A stretch of DNA of 64,000 nucleotides, from the NCBI GenBank assembly GCA_052390115.1, contig JBQTHE010000031.1, positions 82,048 through 146,047 on the forward strand, read 5' to 3'. Position numbers and translations under genes: made by a program. Of this stretch, positions 9,380-18,279 are shown one piece after another; the stretch's first letter is position 1, and each line of letters starts with the position of its first letter. The notes beneath the pieces were generated by a model. It searched no databases. It worked only from the letters and a program-made list of their open reading frames with translations, and was not told the DNA's origin. The DNA is from GCA-003244245 sp052390115. Its GTDB lineage: Bacteria; Actinomycetota; Actinomycetes; Mycobacteriales; Pseudonocardiaceae.

Positions 9380-10167
9380 TCCCGAACGCACAGGCGCAGC
9401 GGATCCTCGCCGTCTCGCCGCACCTCGACGACGCCGTCCTGTCCGTCGGAGGCATTCTTGCCCAGTTCGCCGCCGCAGGCGCGCACGTCACGGTGGCAAC
9501 GTTGTTCACCGCGCCGTCGCCCAAGCCCGTTCCCGCTGGCGCCCAGGCGTTTCACCGCCAGTGTGGCCTCGACGACGACGCCATGCTCGATCGCCAGATC
9601 GAGGACGTCGCTGCGTGCACTGCCATTGGCGCCCAGCACCGGCACCTCGGGCTTCTCGAAGCGCTCTATCGGGTCGATGGCGACGGCGCTCCCCGACACC
9701 TCGACGGCAGGGCGATCTTCCAGGCCGACCCGGCGGAGGACCCCGACGTGGTGGACCAGGTGCAGATACGGATCAGCGCTCTGCTCGACGAGCTGAGTCC
9801 TGATCTCGTTGTCGGACCGCTCGGTATCGGCAACCACCTCGACCACCTGGTCGCCCGCCGCGCGCTGGAGCGGTGCGGCATCGAGCCTGGACATGTGTGC
9901 TGGTTCGAGGATGTTCCCTACGCGATGTATGAGGAGAAGCGTGGTCGGGACATCCGTGATGAATGGCGGCTGCGTCCGGAAGTGCGCCACATCGGGGACG
10001 AGTCGTGGGAAGCAAAGATTGCCGGAATCGCCTGCTACACATCTCAGCATCCCGTTCTGTGGCGCGCCACGTCGACCTGGCAGACCCAGCTACGCGACTA
10101 CGCCCTTGCCGTCGGCGGTGGAGAACCGGCCGAGCGGCTGTGGCACGCAGGCGGCCAGCGGAACTGA
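9376..10167 (+). CDS. PIG-L family deacetylase (possible CTG start)
   Basis: About 263 residues. Zinc-dependent LmbE/PIG-L fold with SPHLDDAVLSVGG (about 14-26), the PHxDD metal motif, and IGNHLDHLVARRAL with the HxDH motif. Members remove acetyl groups from N-acetylated sugars, for example in mycothiol or glycolipid synthesis. No ATG, GTG or TTG lies in frame before the first conserved strand. CTG at 9376 overlaps the upstream TGA as CTGA, copying the 4-base overlaps seen elsewhere, so I propose a CTG start; a hidden frameshift is the alternative. With the amino-sugar genes upstream, sugar deacetylation is plausible. Confidence 0.75.
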   Translation: MIPNAQAQRILAVSPHLDDAVLSVGGILAQFAAAGAHVTVATLFTAPSPKPVPAGAQAFHRQCGLDDDAMLDRQIEDVAACTAIGAQHRHLGLLEALYRVDGDGAPRHLDGRAIFQADPAEDPDVVDQVQIRISALLDELSPDLVVGPLGIGNHLDHLVARRALERCGIEPGHVCWFEDVPYAMYEEKRGRDIRDEWRLRPEVRHIGDESWEAKIAGIACYTSQHPVLWRATSTWQTQLRDYALAVGGGEPAERLWHAGGQRN

Positions 10168-10305
10168 ACTGGGGGGGTCGGTGTACTCGTCGCCGGTCCG
10201 GGCTTGCTCGTCGATTTCGGCCAGTTGGGCCGCGAAGACGTGCTCGACCGAGGTTCCGGTGTCGGAGGTTGAGCTGATCACCAGTACCTGCACGGCACTC
10301 GACAC
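10090..10305 (-). other. Short unrecognised frame overlapping PIG-L end
   Basis: A 71-codon GTG-started frame reading VQVLVISSTSDTGTSVEHVF and EQARTGDEYTDPPSS before running antisense into the PIG-L gene. The first ~45 codons look protein-like (balanced hydrophobic and acidic residues), the rest does not. It may be the tail of a gene broken when mobile elements entered next door. No family recognised; weak support. Confidence 0.2.
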
Positions 10306-10317
10306 GGTCGCGCCCGC

Positions 10318-10535
10318 GGGACGAGAAGATCGTATTCTTCTTCGACGGCGGAATAATGACCGACGCCGAGATCGCGATGATCCACATCAGCGATCCCGAG
10401 ATCGCGACCTTCCGCTTCGCCCACGTCGACGCCGCCCGCGCCATGATGCGCGACCACATCACGCGACGACTCACCGCCGCGATCCACGCGGTGGCCGGCG
10501 GGCACCTCGACTATGCCGAGCGCGGCACTCCGTAG
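10318..10535 (+). pseudogene. NUDIX hydrolase C-terminal remnant
   Basis: The frame ending at the TAG 10533-10535 reads EKIVFFFDGGIMTDAEIAMI, then DPEIATFRFAHVDAA, then RRLTAAIHAVAGG. Order and content match the C-terminal third of actinobacterial NUDIX hydrolases, after the NUDIX box, which is missing. No start codon or SD lies in front. It is best read as the stump of a gene cut by the rearrangements in 10300-12345. Confidence 0.4.
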
Positions 10536-10934
10536 CGCGTCCGCGCGAGCGACGCCGCCGAGCATCGGTGATCGACCAGCCGCGGGCTCGAGCCGGTCAG
10601 CGGCGAGCGGCGCGGCCACGAAGGCGCGACTCCATGATCCTTACTACTCAAAGTAGTTGCAGTTGGGGGTTCCACTCAGGGATCAAACCGGGGTTCAAAC
10701 CAGGGATCCGGCTTGGGTTGATCCTCCTGGCAGCGGCGTTACCGCTGGCGGCCGGGCCCGACCCGGGATCACCTGGTGTACCAGACTCGCTTGGCAAACA
10801 GCGTGGTGAGTGTTCCGTCGGCGGGCTTGCGCAGCTGTCCGTGATCGTCCTTGCGTCCCAGGGCCGTGCCCGCGGTGCCGGGGTCCTCCCCGACCCCAGG
10901 GCCCCGGCATTGTTGATGTTGCAGTATGTGAGCA
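10536..10934. other. Degenerate spacer at transposon edge
   Basis: No convincing gene. It holds two inverted repeats: ACTACT-CAA-AGTAGT around 10643-10657, and GGATCAAACC (10680-10689) against GGGTTGATCC (10715-10724) with one mismatch. Either could be an end of the ISAs1 remnant whose frame runs through here to a stop at 10648 without recognisable transposase content. Confidence 0.4.
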
Positions 10935-11190
10935 GGTCAGCGGCTCGCAGCGGGTGTCGGGCGGTGTCGCGACAGGCGGCGGCGATGTTGGGTGCGCCGG
11001 CGAGTCGGTGACGGCTGGTCGCGAGGTTGCGCAGCACGGCCATCACGGCCGGGCCGGTACCGGTGCGGATCTGGGACAGGTCCTCGGCGAAGGTCACGTC
11101 GCGGACCCAGTGCAACCTGTTCTCCACGTGCCAGTGCCCGCGGATGATCTCGGCGAGTCGGTCGGCGCGGACGTCGGCGGCGCACGATCA
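10935..11190 (-). mobile_element. ISAs1-family transposase C-terminal remnant
   Basis: The minus strand encodes ADRLAEIIRGHWHVENRLHW, then VRDVTFAEDLSQIRTGTGPA and MAVLRNLATSRHRLAGAPNI, the conserved C-terminal region of ISAs1-family DDE transposases including the glutamate-bearing HWxVEN helix. A stop lies just upstream of ADRLAE and the catalytic N-terminal two thirds are absent, so the element is dead. It sits beside a decayed serine recombinase and marks a rearranged border on the left of the RiPP region. Confidence 0.75.
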
Positions 11191-11327
11191 GCGCCGCGAG
11201 CGCGGCGTGGGGGCGCCGGCTACAGCGCGTCCCGGGAGGGGGCAAACAGCGCGGTGCTCGCACCGGCGCTGAGCTGCGTCGGTGCGTGCCCGGGTGCGTG
11301 TGCGGTGCGTCCGCGGTGACTGTGCGA

Positions 11328-12345
11328 TCAGCTCGCGGTACCTGTCCCCGCGGTACTGGTCGCCGCTGTGCCGGTCGCTGTGGGGTCGGTCGGAGGGGTG
11401 TCTGCTGGCCCGGTGCTGGCGGTGCCGTCCCAGAGGAACCGTTCGGAGCTGTGGTCGCCGTAGCGGGCGGGCATGGCCAGGGTCAGGTGGGGGAAGGCGC
11501 GGCGGATCAGGGCGCGATGGGCGGAGACGTCGCTGTGCGCCAGGGCCTCCTCCCAGGCGGTGACCGCGTCGGCGGTAGCGGCGCCGAGGGTGTCGGGCTC
11601 GCTCGCCGACGATCTCCTGGTTGTGGATCAGGAGCCCGGCCAGGGCGGGGCGGCACAGGGAGCGGACGAACACCCCGCGCCGCCACACGACACCCGACAC
11701 CGGCAACGCCGCGCGTTCCCCGGCCGCAACGCGGGTGTTGAGGTCGCGGATCACCGATGACACCGACTCCCCGCCGAACAGCCGCTCGTAGCAGTCGACG
11801 ACGACGGCGCGTTCGGCGGCGACGCGGTCGTCGGGGGTGCGTTCGCGTGGGTCCCCGATCTCCCAGCCGGGCGGGGCGGGTTCGTTGCCCGGCATCGCAT
11901 AGGGGCGGCCGCCGCCGTGGTGGCGGCCCTTGCGGGCGCGGCGGACCTTGCCCCGCTTTACCCGCTCGCTGATCTTGTCCGACTCCCCGGCGGCGGCGAC
12001 CATGGCCTCCCGGAAGTGGCGGCGCCCGTCCGCGGTGGTCAGGTCGTACTCCCCGGCCAGCGCCCACACCCGCAACCCTCGCGCGTCCAGCTCGACCAGC
12101 CGCTCGCCCTCGCCGATCTTGCGGGAGAACCGGGTCAGGTCGTACACCATCACCCCGTCGCTGGCACCGGTCTCCAGCCGGGCCATGAGCTGGTTCCACT
12201 CCGGGCGCACGACCTTCGGGTTCCACGCCGAGAGCGAGTTGTCCTTGAACACCTCCCCGACCCGCCCGCCGCGGGTGACGATCTTGTCGGTGCACAGCTC
12301 GATCTGGTCATCGACGTTGATCTCGTCGCCGTTGACCCCGCAAGA
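11328..12345 (-). pseudogene. Decayed serine recombinase (resolvase/recombinase type)
   Basis: The frame opens inside the resolvase domain with NVDDQIELCTDKIVTRGGRV, then VFKDNSLSAWNPKVVRPEWN, VMVYDLTRFSRK (the conserved DLTRFSR strand) and a recombinase domain with RRGVFVRSLCRPALAGLLIH. The catalytic N-terminus with the nucleophilic Ser is missing; an in-frame stop lies upstream. Near 11600 the frame slips by one base, after which DTLGAATADAVTAWEEAL and ALIRRAFPHLTLAMPARYGD continue to a stop at 11328. A truncated start plus a frameshift make it non-functional. Such recombinases belong to actinobacterial integrative elements or phages. Confidence 0.75.
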
Positions 12346-12369
12346 ACATGCTCGACCGTGACCCTCCGC

Positions 12370-13176
12370 TCAAGATCCGGTCTGACCGGATACGGAGGTG
12401 GCGGTACGTGACGGTTCACCCACGGCGACGACGAGCGTGACCACTTCATCAGTGACTGAGACATCGACAAGGTCAGCGGTCTCGCGGTCGTAGAAGCCGA
12501 CGGCCAGGCAGGTCGCAAGCCCGAGCGCGGTGGCGACGAGGTGCAGGTTCTGGGCGACAACTCCAGTGTCGATGTGGATCGTGCGGTAGTGGCGTGCTCC
12601 GTACTTCCACAGGGTCCGATCCAGGCTGCAGGTCAGGATGAGAACCACGGGCGCCGCTCGGAGTTCGGGCTGGATCACCGCCCGATCCAGCAACGGTTCG
12701 AGGTCGCGATCGTGGACGCGACGGAGGTCGTTGAAGTGGGGGTGGAAGTAGTACACGGCGGCGGGCAGCTCGGTGACATTGCGAGCGGCGACGTAGATGT
12801 TGACCGCTTGGAGCCCGCCGGAAGACGGAGCGATGTTGAGCGGATACCTCCGGTACCCGTAGGCGTGGATCGATCGTCCGGATCCGCCGTAGCTCAGTCG
12901 CAGCAGCGCGCCCAGCCGGGAGAGGCGCAACGGGAAGGCCGCGAACGTGCGGTGTGAACGTCGCTGACGGAGGGCGTCGGTCAAGGTCGCCGGCGGGTCC
13001 GGTAGGAGTGGCAGCGGTATCCGGGGTGTCTGGGACCAGGCGTGCTGGGGAAAGGGGAGCAGCCGTTCGGGGGGTGTTTCGGTCGGGGTGGCCAGGTGGC
13101 TGCTGTCGTTGGACAGTAGGTGGTGGATCCCGGCGACGAGCTCGCGGTCAGAACGGGCGCCGCGGTCGGCCGTCAC
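12370..13176 (-). CDS. SagB-type nitroreductase-fold dehydrogenase
   Basis: A 268-residue FMN-dependent nitroreductase-family protein of the SagB type, which oxidises azolines to azoles in thiazole/oxazole-modified peptides. Seen: LRQRRSHRTFAAFPLRLSRL (phosphate-binding Arg cluster), APSSGGLQAVNIYVAARNV (FMN loop), and HIDTGVVAQNLHLVATALGL (C-terminal flavin and dimer region). The ATG overlaps the NHL gene stop by 4 bases, so it is last in the MFS-DUF1800-DUF1501-NHL-SagB operon. Linkage to the YcaO genes across the divergent promoter supports a peptide-maturation role. No cysteine is present in the proposed core, so oxazoles from Thr would be the expected product if it acts there. Confidence 0.82.
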   Translation of the reverse strand: MTADRGARSDRELVAGIHHLLSNDSSHLATPTETPPERLLPFPQHAWSQTPRIPLPLLPDPPATLTDALRQRRSHRTFAAFPLRLSRLGALLRLSYGGSGRSIHAYGYRRYPLNIAPSSGGLQAVNIYVAARNVTELPAAVYYFHPHFNDLRRVHDRDLEPLLDRAVIQPELRAAPVVLILTCSLDRTLWKYGARHYRTIHIDTGVVAQNLHLVATALGLATCLAVGFYDRETADLVDVSVTDEVVTLVVAVGEPSRTATSVSGQTGS

Positions 13177-14156
13177 CGTGGTGCCACCTGGTAGGTCTGG
13201 ACGCGGTGTCGGCCGGTGTCGGCGATGAGGAGCAGGCCATCAGGGTGAAGTGCCATCCCGCTGGGTCGGTGGAAGCGGTGGACCGCGGTGAGGGTTCCGG
13301 CCTCCAGGGCCGCGTGGTATGACTCGGCGACCAGCGGGTAGACTTGCAGGTACTCCTGCGCCCAGCGGGACAGGGCGCCCTGTCCGGCCAGGGTGGCGAG
13401 CGGGGCCCCGCTGCTGTCGAAGACGCGGACGCAGTCGTTGCCCCAGTCGCTGACATGGATCTGGCCGTCCGGGCTCGTCTGCACGGCGGCGGGTCGGCGC
13501 AGTAATCCGGCGCCGAGCTGCCGGACCACGGAGCCGTCGGGAGCGTAGACCTGGATGCGGTTGTTGCCCCAGTCTGCGACCCAGACGCATCCGTCGTCGT
13601 CGACGGTGAGACCCCACGGGAGGCGGAGTTGTTCGGGGCCGTTGCCGGTGGTGCCGATGGTACCCAGATGCCGTCCGGTCGGGTCGTAGCACTGAATGCG
13701 GTGGTTACCGTGATCGGTGACCCAGATGCGACCGCCCCGGTCGCAGGCGATCCCGGCAGGACGGTCGAGTTCGCCAGGGCCGTTGCCGCGGGTTCCCCAG
13801 CGCCGCAGCGGGGTGCCGTCCGGGGCGAAGGTCGTCACGGTATGGGTGTCCTCGTCGGTGACGAGCAGGTTGCCGTCGTTGTCGACGGCCAGACCGGACG
13901 GTGTGGTGAGGCCGGATGGCCCGGGTCCCCAGTGCCCGATCTCGCTGAAATTCGTCTCGTCCCAGGTGGTGACGGTGATCCGGGGATTGCGGTCCTTCCA
14001 GGCGTTCGAGCGGTTGAGCACGTAGACGGTGGCGGCACCGTCGGTCGCGACGTCCACGGGATGGGCGAACCCCTTGCCGGTGGCAAGCCCGACGCCGAGG
14101 TTCTGGACATGGACCGGGGAAAACCGCCCTGGCGGCGGGCTCGTCGACGTCGTCAT
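13173..14156 (-). CDS. NHL-repeat beta-propeller protein
   Basis: A 327-residue protein built from about six NHL repeats, each with the pattern PxGLAVDxxGNLxVTDxxxxxV. Clear copies are HPVDVATDGAATVYVLNRSN, PSGLAVDNDGNLLVTDEDTH, PAGIACDRGGRIWVTDHGNH, PWGLTVDDDGCVWVADWGNN and PSGMALHPDGLLLIADTGRH. No signal peptide or membrane segment is seen, so it is probably a cytoplasmic six-bladed propeller. It overlaps DUF1501 upstream and SagB downstream by 4 bases each. Its role is unknown; scaffold or cyclase-like/lyase activities are known for propellers of this shape. Confidence 0.85.
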   Translation of the reverse strand: MTTSTSPPPGRFSPVHVQNLGVGLATGKGFAHPVDVATDGAATVYVLNRSNAWKDRNPRITVTTWDETNFSEIGHWGPGPSGLTTPSGLAVDNDGNLLVTDEDTHTVTTFAPDGTPLRRWGTRGNGPGELDRPAGIACDRGGRIWVTDHGNHRIQCYDPTGRHLGTIGTTGNGPEQLRLPWGLTVDDDGCVWVADWGNNRIQVYAPDGSVVRQLGAGLLRRPAAVQTSPDGQIHVSDWGNDCVRVFDSSGAPLATLAGQGALSRWAQEYLQVYPLVAESYHAALEAGTLTAVHRFHRPSGMALHPDGLLLIADTGRHRVQTYQVAPR

Positions 14157-15298
14157 CGGCGGAGGGGGATCTGGGCGAACGTCGCTGCGCGCGGGACGGC
14201 GACCGCCGGGTCGACCCCGACGAACTGGTCGAGCACCGAGGCGTAGAGGGCACGGAAGTCGGTGCTGGAGCGGACGTCGCCATCGTCCCAGTCGACCGGG
14301 GCGAGTGCGGGGTAGTCACCGTAGAGGCCACCGCGCACGCTGTCGCCGATCAGGAACGCCACCCCACCGGCACCGTGGTCGGTGCCGCCGGCGTTGTCGG
14401 CAATTCGCCGACCGAACTCGGAGAACAGCAGCACGACGGTGTCCTCCCGGCAGCCGTAGAGCTGCAGGTCGGCGAAGAAGGCGTCGAGTGCTTGGGAGAG
14501 CACCTCCCAGAGCATCTGGTGGCGGGACCGCTCGTCGCCATGGGTGTCGAAGCTGCCGTGGCGGGTGTAGCAGATGCGGGTCCCGAGGCTGGTACGCAGC
14601 ACCGCAGCGATGCCCTGCAGATACCCGCAGACCGGGTTGAGGTAACGGTCGTGGCGGGGGTACTGGGCCAGGGGCGCGTACTGCGACCAGGCTTCGCGTA
14701 GCAGACCCGCGCCCTGCTGCGCGGCCGCTCCGGTCCGGCGCAGCCGCGGCGACGGAATCGGGTGTGCCAGCGTGTCGTCGTAGAGCCGTCGGGTCAGGGA
14801 GAGCAGTGACTGGCGCCGCTGGACGTCGGCGACGTCCCGGAACAGCGGGTAGGTGTCGAAGTCGTGCACGGAGGAAACGGCACCGCCAGGAAAGGCCAGA
14901 GCCAGCGGTAGCCCCTTGCCGAAGCTCACCGCGATCACCGGGTTCTCACCGGCGGGATCGAGGTCCTGCACGACGTGTCCCAGCCAGCCGCGCGACTCCG
15001 CCGAGGTCGGGACAGCGGTGTGCCAGACGTCCATGGACCGGAAGTGCGAGCGGCTGTGGTCGGGGTAGCCGACGCTCATGACGACCGCGACCTTACCGGC
15101 GTCGTACATGCGCTTGATCGGTTCCATGCTACGAGGGAACGCCACTCGGTCGTCGATGGGCAGCAGGTCCTCGGCGGCGAGGCCGATCACCGGCCGGTGC
15201 TGGTAGTAGTGCGGATCTTGGTAGGGGACCACGGTATTGAGGTAGTCGTTGCCCCCGGTCAGCTCGATGACGACGAGGTTGTGGGTCGCGGATGCCAT
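14153..15298 (-). CDS. DUF1501 family protein
   Basis: About 381 residues. The ATG at 15298 has AGGAGAG 8-9 bases upstream, which decides it over a longer upstream reading. Family marks: IELTGGNDYLNTVVPY at the N-terminus, YPDHSRSHFRSMDVWHTA, TRHGSFDTHGDE and LFSEFGRRIADNAGGTDHG near the C-terminus, the metal-site-like motif of this alkaline-phosphatase-superfamily relative. Members usually carry a Tat signal; here the protein begins directly at the first core strand, so it is predicted cytoplasmic. It is preceded by DUF1800, its usual partner, and coupled to the NHL gene. Biochemical role unknown. Confidence 0.85.
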   Translation of the reverse strand: MASATHNLVVIELTGGNDYLNTVVPYQDPHYYQHRPVIGLAAEDLLPIDDRVAFPRSMEPIKRMYDAGKVAVVMSVGYPDHSRSHFRSMDVWHTAVPTSAESRGWLGHVVQDLDPAGENPVIAVSFGKGLPLALAFPGGAVSSVHDFDTYPLFRDVADVQRRQSLLSLTRRLYDDTLAHPIPSPRLRRTGAAAQQGAGLLREAWSQYAPLAQYPRHDRYLNPVCGYLQGIAAVLRTSLGTRICYTRHGSFDTHGDERSRHQMLWEVLSQALDAFFADLQLYGCREDTVVLLFSEFGRRIADNAGGTDHGAGGVAFLIGDSVRGGLYGDYPALAPVDWDDGDVRSSTDFRALYASVLDQFVGVDPAVAVPRAATFAQIPLRR

Positions 15299-15332
15299 AC
15301 AGAGCTCTCCTGGTGTCGGCAGGTAGCGGTGG

Positions 15333-16748
15333 TCAGCAGTACTGGAAGTCCGGGGCGGCGGCGATGGCCTGCGCGAGTTCGAGCGTGCGCCGGTGCGCCG
15401 ATGGTGTGTCCGTGACGAAATCGATCTCGCCGTCGCGGCGGACGTGGTCCACCAGGGCACCGAAGGTGGCGGTGCTCAGTTCGATGGCACCGAAGGCGCG
15501 CAGGCAGGCAGTCACCAGACCGGCGGCATCAAGGACTGGCCCGGCCGACCTGACGCTGGACAGGATCGTGCGTGCGGCGGGTGCGGTGGGCGTGGACAGC
15601 CGGCTGGTGGCGTGGTTGATCCGCTCGAACAGACCGGCGCCGTCGATCCAGTTCTCGCCCTCAGGCCAGCCGGCAACGCTGGGGGGGTGCAGCAGCGACT
15701 GACCCATGGCCTCGAGCTCGATCGTCAACGCCGTGACCTCGGGCCCGGGTTGACTCCAGGTTCGGAGGGCACGAGCGAACCCGATGACGAACTCGACGGG
15801 GTTCTTGACCCGGGCGTATCGGGCGTGCAGGGATCGGAAGTGCTCGGACAGCAGGAGGGTGCGCAACATCGAGCCGATGTGCCCACCGGTCGCGGCGAAG
15901 ACATCGGCGAGTTCCCGGATGAGGCGCTCGCCATCCAGGTTGATCGTGTCGGCCACGAAGTAGGTATAGAGACGGCGAGCGACGAACGTGGCCGTGGCGG
16001 GATGCTCGATCAGCGCATCGATGATGTCTTCTCCGGCGAAACGGCCGGTGCGTCCGAGAAATGTCGTGACGGTGTCGTCGTGGTCGCACGGGTCGTAGTG
16101 GAACTGGGCCGGCACGGGCCCCCACGGAAAGTAGGAGATCATCGGCTTGAGCTGCCAGCCGGTGAAGGCGCGCGCGGCGGCCTTGACGTCGGACTCGGTG
16201 TAGTGGCCTCGGCCGAGGGTGAACAGTTCGAGCAGTTCACGACCGTAGTTCTCGTTGGGCGCGTCGCGGTGGTTGGCTCCGTTGTCCAGCCAGACGATCA
16301 TCGCGGGGTCGCGGGACACCTCGCGCAGCAGGGTGCCGTACCCGCCAAGCCCGAATCGCCGGAACAGGTCGATCTGAGCGAGTTGCGCGTGGGTGTGCAT
16401 CGGGAACTTGCTGCCGGTCGCGAGCAGGCTGTGCCAGAACAGGGCGATCCGTTCACGCAGGGCCGCACCCGTGGTGAGCATCCGCCACACCCAGCTCGGG
16501 GCTCCGTGGGCGGGTTGTTCGGCCCCCGCGGCGGCCGGCAGGTAGCGGGCGATCAGGTCCTCATCGAGCTGCTGGCGCGGCGCCGGAGCATCCGCCGCTG
16601 CCAGGATGGCATCGACCGCGTCCTGGTAGCTCAGTGCAGACCAGCGCGTGATCGTCGCGATATCCTCCCCGAAACCGGTACGGCGCAACAGGTGTGCCGT
16701 CAGGTGGACATCGGTACCGGATCGCGGGCTCTGGGCTTCTGCGGTCAT
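15333..16748 (-). CDS. DUF1800 family protein
   Basis: A 471-residue, mostly helical DUF1800 protein. Typical blocks are HLLRRTGFGEDIATITRWSA at the N-terminus, LRERIALFWHSLLATGSKFP, PNENYGRELLELFTLGRGHY with ESDVKAAARAFTGW, and HPPSVAGWPEGENWIDGAGL near the C-terminus. The ATG overlaps the MFS stop by 4 bases. DUF1800 and DUF1501 genes are neighbours in many bacteria, mostly as exported proteins of unknown role; as with its partner, no export signal is visible here. The coupling to MFS and SagB genes suggests recruitment to peptide or metabolite handling. Confidence 0.85.
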   Translation of the reverse strand: MTAEAQSPRSGTDVHLTAHLLRRTGFGEDIATITRWSALSYQDAVDAILAAADAPAPRQQLDEDLIARYLPAAAGAEQPAHGAPSWVWRMLTTGAALRERIALFWHSLLATGSKFPMHTHAQLAQIDLFRRFGLGGYGTLLREVSRDPAMIVWLDNGANHRDAPNENYGRELLELFTLGRGHYTESDVKAAARAFTGWQLKPMISYFPWGPVPAQFHYDPCDHDDTVTTFLGRTGRFAGEDIIDALIEHPATATFVARRLYTYFVADTINLDGERLIRELADVFAATGGHIGSMLRTLLLSEHFRSLHARYARVKNPVEFVIGFARALRTWSQPGPEVTALTIELEAMGQSLLHPPSVAGWPEGENWIDGAGLFERINHATSRLSTPTAPAARTILSSVRSAGPVLDAAGLVTACLRAFGAIELSTATFGALVDHVRRDGEIDFVTDTPSAHRRTLELAQAIAAAPDFQYC

Positions 16749-18136
16749 CGTCGCCTTCCGGAGGATGTGTCAGCCAGCGTCATGTATCGCTGCATGGCAG
16801 CGGCGTCGAGGTAGCGCAGCGGGGACACCGCGACCAGGACCGCGGTCAACCCGACCGCCGCCGCCATGATCAGATAGGTGGTCTGGATCGACAGGGCGTC
16901 GGCCAGCAGCCCGCCGAGCGCGGCGCCGCTGGACTGTCCGGCTGCGGCGATCAGCCGCCCGGTGGTGTTGACCCGGCTCTGCAGCCCGTCCGGGGTCACC
17001 TGCTGGCGCAGCGAGATCGCATTCAGCGCCGTGAGGGTGATCACTCCTTCCCACAGCAGGAGCAGCCCGATCCCGACCGGCAGGGTGGGCGCCAGTGCCA
17101 GCGCGGCGAGCAGGGCGGTGTTGGCGACCAGGCCGCCGACCAGGATGCGGCTGCGGGAGATCCGATCGACCAGCCGGGGTAGGGCGATCGCGGCGCCCAA
17201 CGCGCCGACCGCGCCCGCGGCGTAGAGCAGGCCCAACCGGGAGTCGTCTGCGGCCAGCCCGAGGTGGCGCACCCCGTACACGACAAGCAGCCCGACCGCT
17301 GCCCCGGTGGCCATGCTGCTACCGACACCGAGGACGGTGAGCGGCCAGAGCACCTCGTGGCGGCGCACAAATCGCAGTCCCTCGGCGATGTCGGAGATCG
17401 TGCGCCGGATCCGGCCCCGCGCGTCCGACGCTGCGGCGCCGAGGTTGAAGGGTCGGCGGACCAGCGGCAGCACACCCGCGATGAACAGGTAGCTCCCGGC
17501 GTTGATCCACAGCGTCGGTCCGGCCCCGAGCGTGGCGGCCAGCACCCCACCGACCGGCAGGGCGACGATGCCGGTGATGGTCCAGGTCGCGTGTACCAGG
17601 CTGGTGGCGGGCACCAGCCGGGCGCGCCCCACGATCGCCGGCAGCGCCCCGAAGTCGGCCGCCTCGGAGAACACATAGGCCGATGCGGACAGGAACGCCG
17701 CCAGGTAGAGCCGCTCGATCGTCAGCGCATCGAGCGCGTCCAGCAGCGGGATCGACGCCAGGATCACCCCGTTGGCCGCGTTGCACCCGATCATCAGCAC
17801 GCGGCGGTCAACCCGGTCGGCAACCGCGCCCGCGACCAGGCCGAACGCGAAATTGGGGACCGCCTGCACAGTGACAAGCAGTGCGGTCTGCAACGCCGAC
17901 CCGGTCAGCTGGTAGATCAGGATCGGCAGTGCGATCCGCGTGATCTGCATCCCGGCGAACGACACCAGGTTTCCGACGTAGAACAGCACGAACGGCGGAT
18001 CACGCCACAACGGCACCAGATCTGCCGCCGTCGAGCGCTCGGACTCGGCGTCTCGGCTCCCCCGCAGCGGCGACGTACCGCCGGATCCCGATCCGAGGGC
18101 ACGTCGCCCGAACAACCGCTCCCAGAGCTGTGGCAC
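16745..18136 (-). CDS. MFS transporter (exporter type)
   Basis: About 463 residues with 12 predicted membrane helices after an approximately 40-residue charged N-terminal tail. It resembles enterobactin/macrolide-type major facilitator exporters: FVLFYVGNLVSFAGMQITRI (first helix), FGLVAGAVADRVDRRVLMIG (the DRxxRR loop between helices 2 and 3), and SRLGLLYAAGAVGALGAAIA. The GTG at 18136 has an in-frame TAA directly before it and no SD, so a leaderless message or a start further in are both possible. The metalloregulator-like palindrome lies 9 bases upstream. First gene of the SagB operon; likely exporter of the finished peptide. Confidence 0.82.
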   Translation of the reverse strand: MPQLWERLFGRRALGSGSGGTSPLRGSRDAESERSTAADLVPLWRDPPFVLFYVGNLVSFAGMQITRIALPILIYQLTGSALQTALLVTVQAVPNFAFGLVAGAVADRVDRRVLMIGCNAANGVILASIPLLDALDALTIERLYLAAFLSASAYVFSEAADFGALPAIVGRARLVPATSLVHATWTITGIVALPVGGVLAATLGAGPTLWINAGSYLFIAGVLPLVRRPFNLGAAASDARGRIRRTISDIAEGLRFVRRHEVLWPLTVLGVGSSMATGAAVGLLVVYGVRHLGLAADDSRLGLLYAAGAVGALGAAIALPRLVDRISRSRILVGGLVANTALLAALALAPTLPVGIGLLLLWEGVITLTALNAISLRQQVTPDGLQSRVNTTGRLIAAAGQSSGAALGGLLADALSIQTTYLIMAAAVGLTAVLVAVSPLRYLDAAAMQRYMTLADTSSGRRR

Positions 18137-18138
18137 TT

Positions 18139-18160
18139 AATAACGATAACCGTTATCTTC
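18139..18160. promoter_or_regulatory. Fur/Zur-like operator in divergent promoter
   Basis: GATAAC-C-GTTATC at 18145-18157 is a perfect 6-1-6 inverted repeat inside an AT-rich island (AATAACGATAACCGTTATCT) in otherwise GC-rich DNA. Shape and sequence fit the 7-1-7 boxes of Fur-superfamily repressors, Zur above all, and not the IdeR/DtxR iron box. It lies immediately upstream of the MFS gene and about 120 bases upstream of the precursor, so one bound dimer could control both directions. Confidence 0.6.
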
Positions 18161-18279
18161 TTCTAGGGGTACCCGTTCGGGTGGCAAGTCGCCCCCGAGT
18201 GAGTGAAGGCGGGCACCGTCGCCCGCAAGGTTGTCACTGCATGTCAAGCGGTGACCGGAACGGATGAAGGGAGAACACG

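Noticed and set aside
15393..16814. 473-codon plus-strand frame opposite DUF1800
   Set aside because: Gly/Asp/Val-rich antisense reading; DUF1800 motifs are on the minus strand.
18139..18160. IdeR/DtxR iron box
   Set aside because: No TTAGGTTAGGCTAACC-like sequence; the 6-1-6 GATAAC repeat fits Fur/Zur-type sites better.
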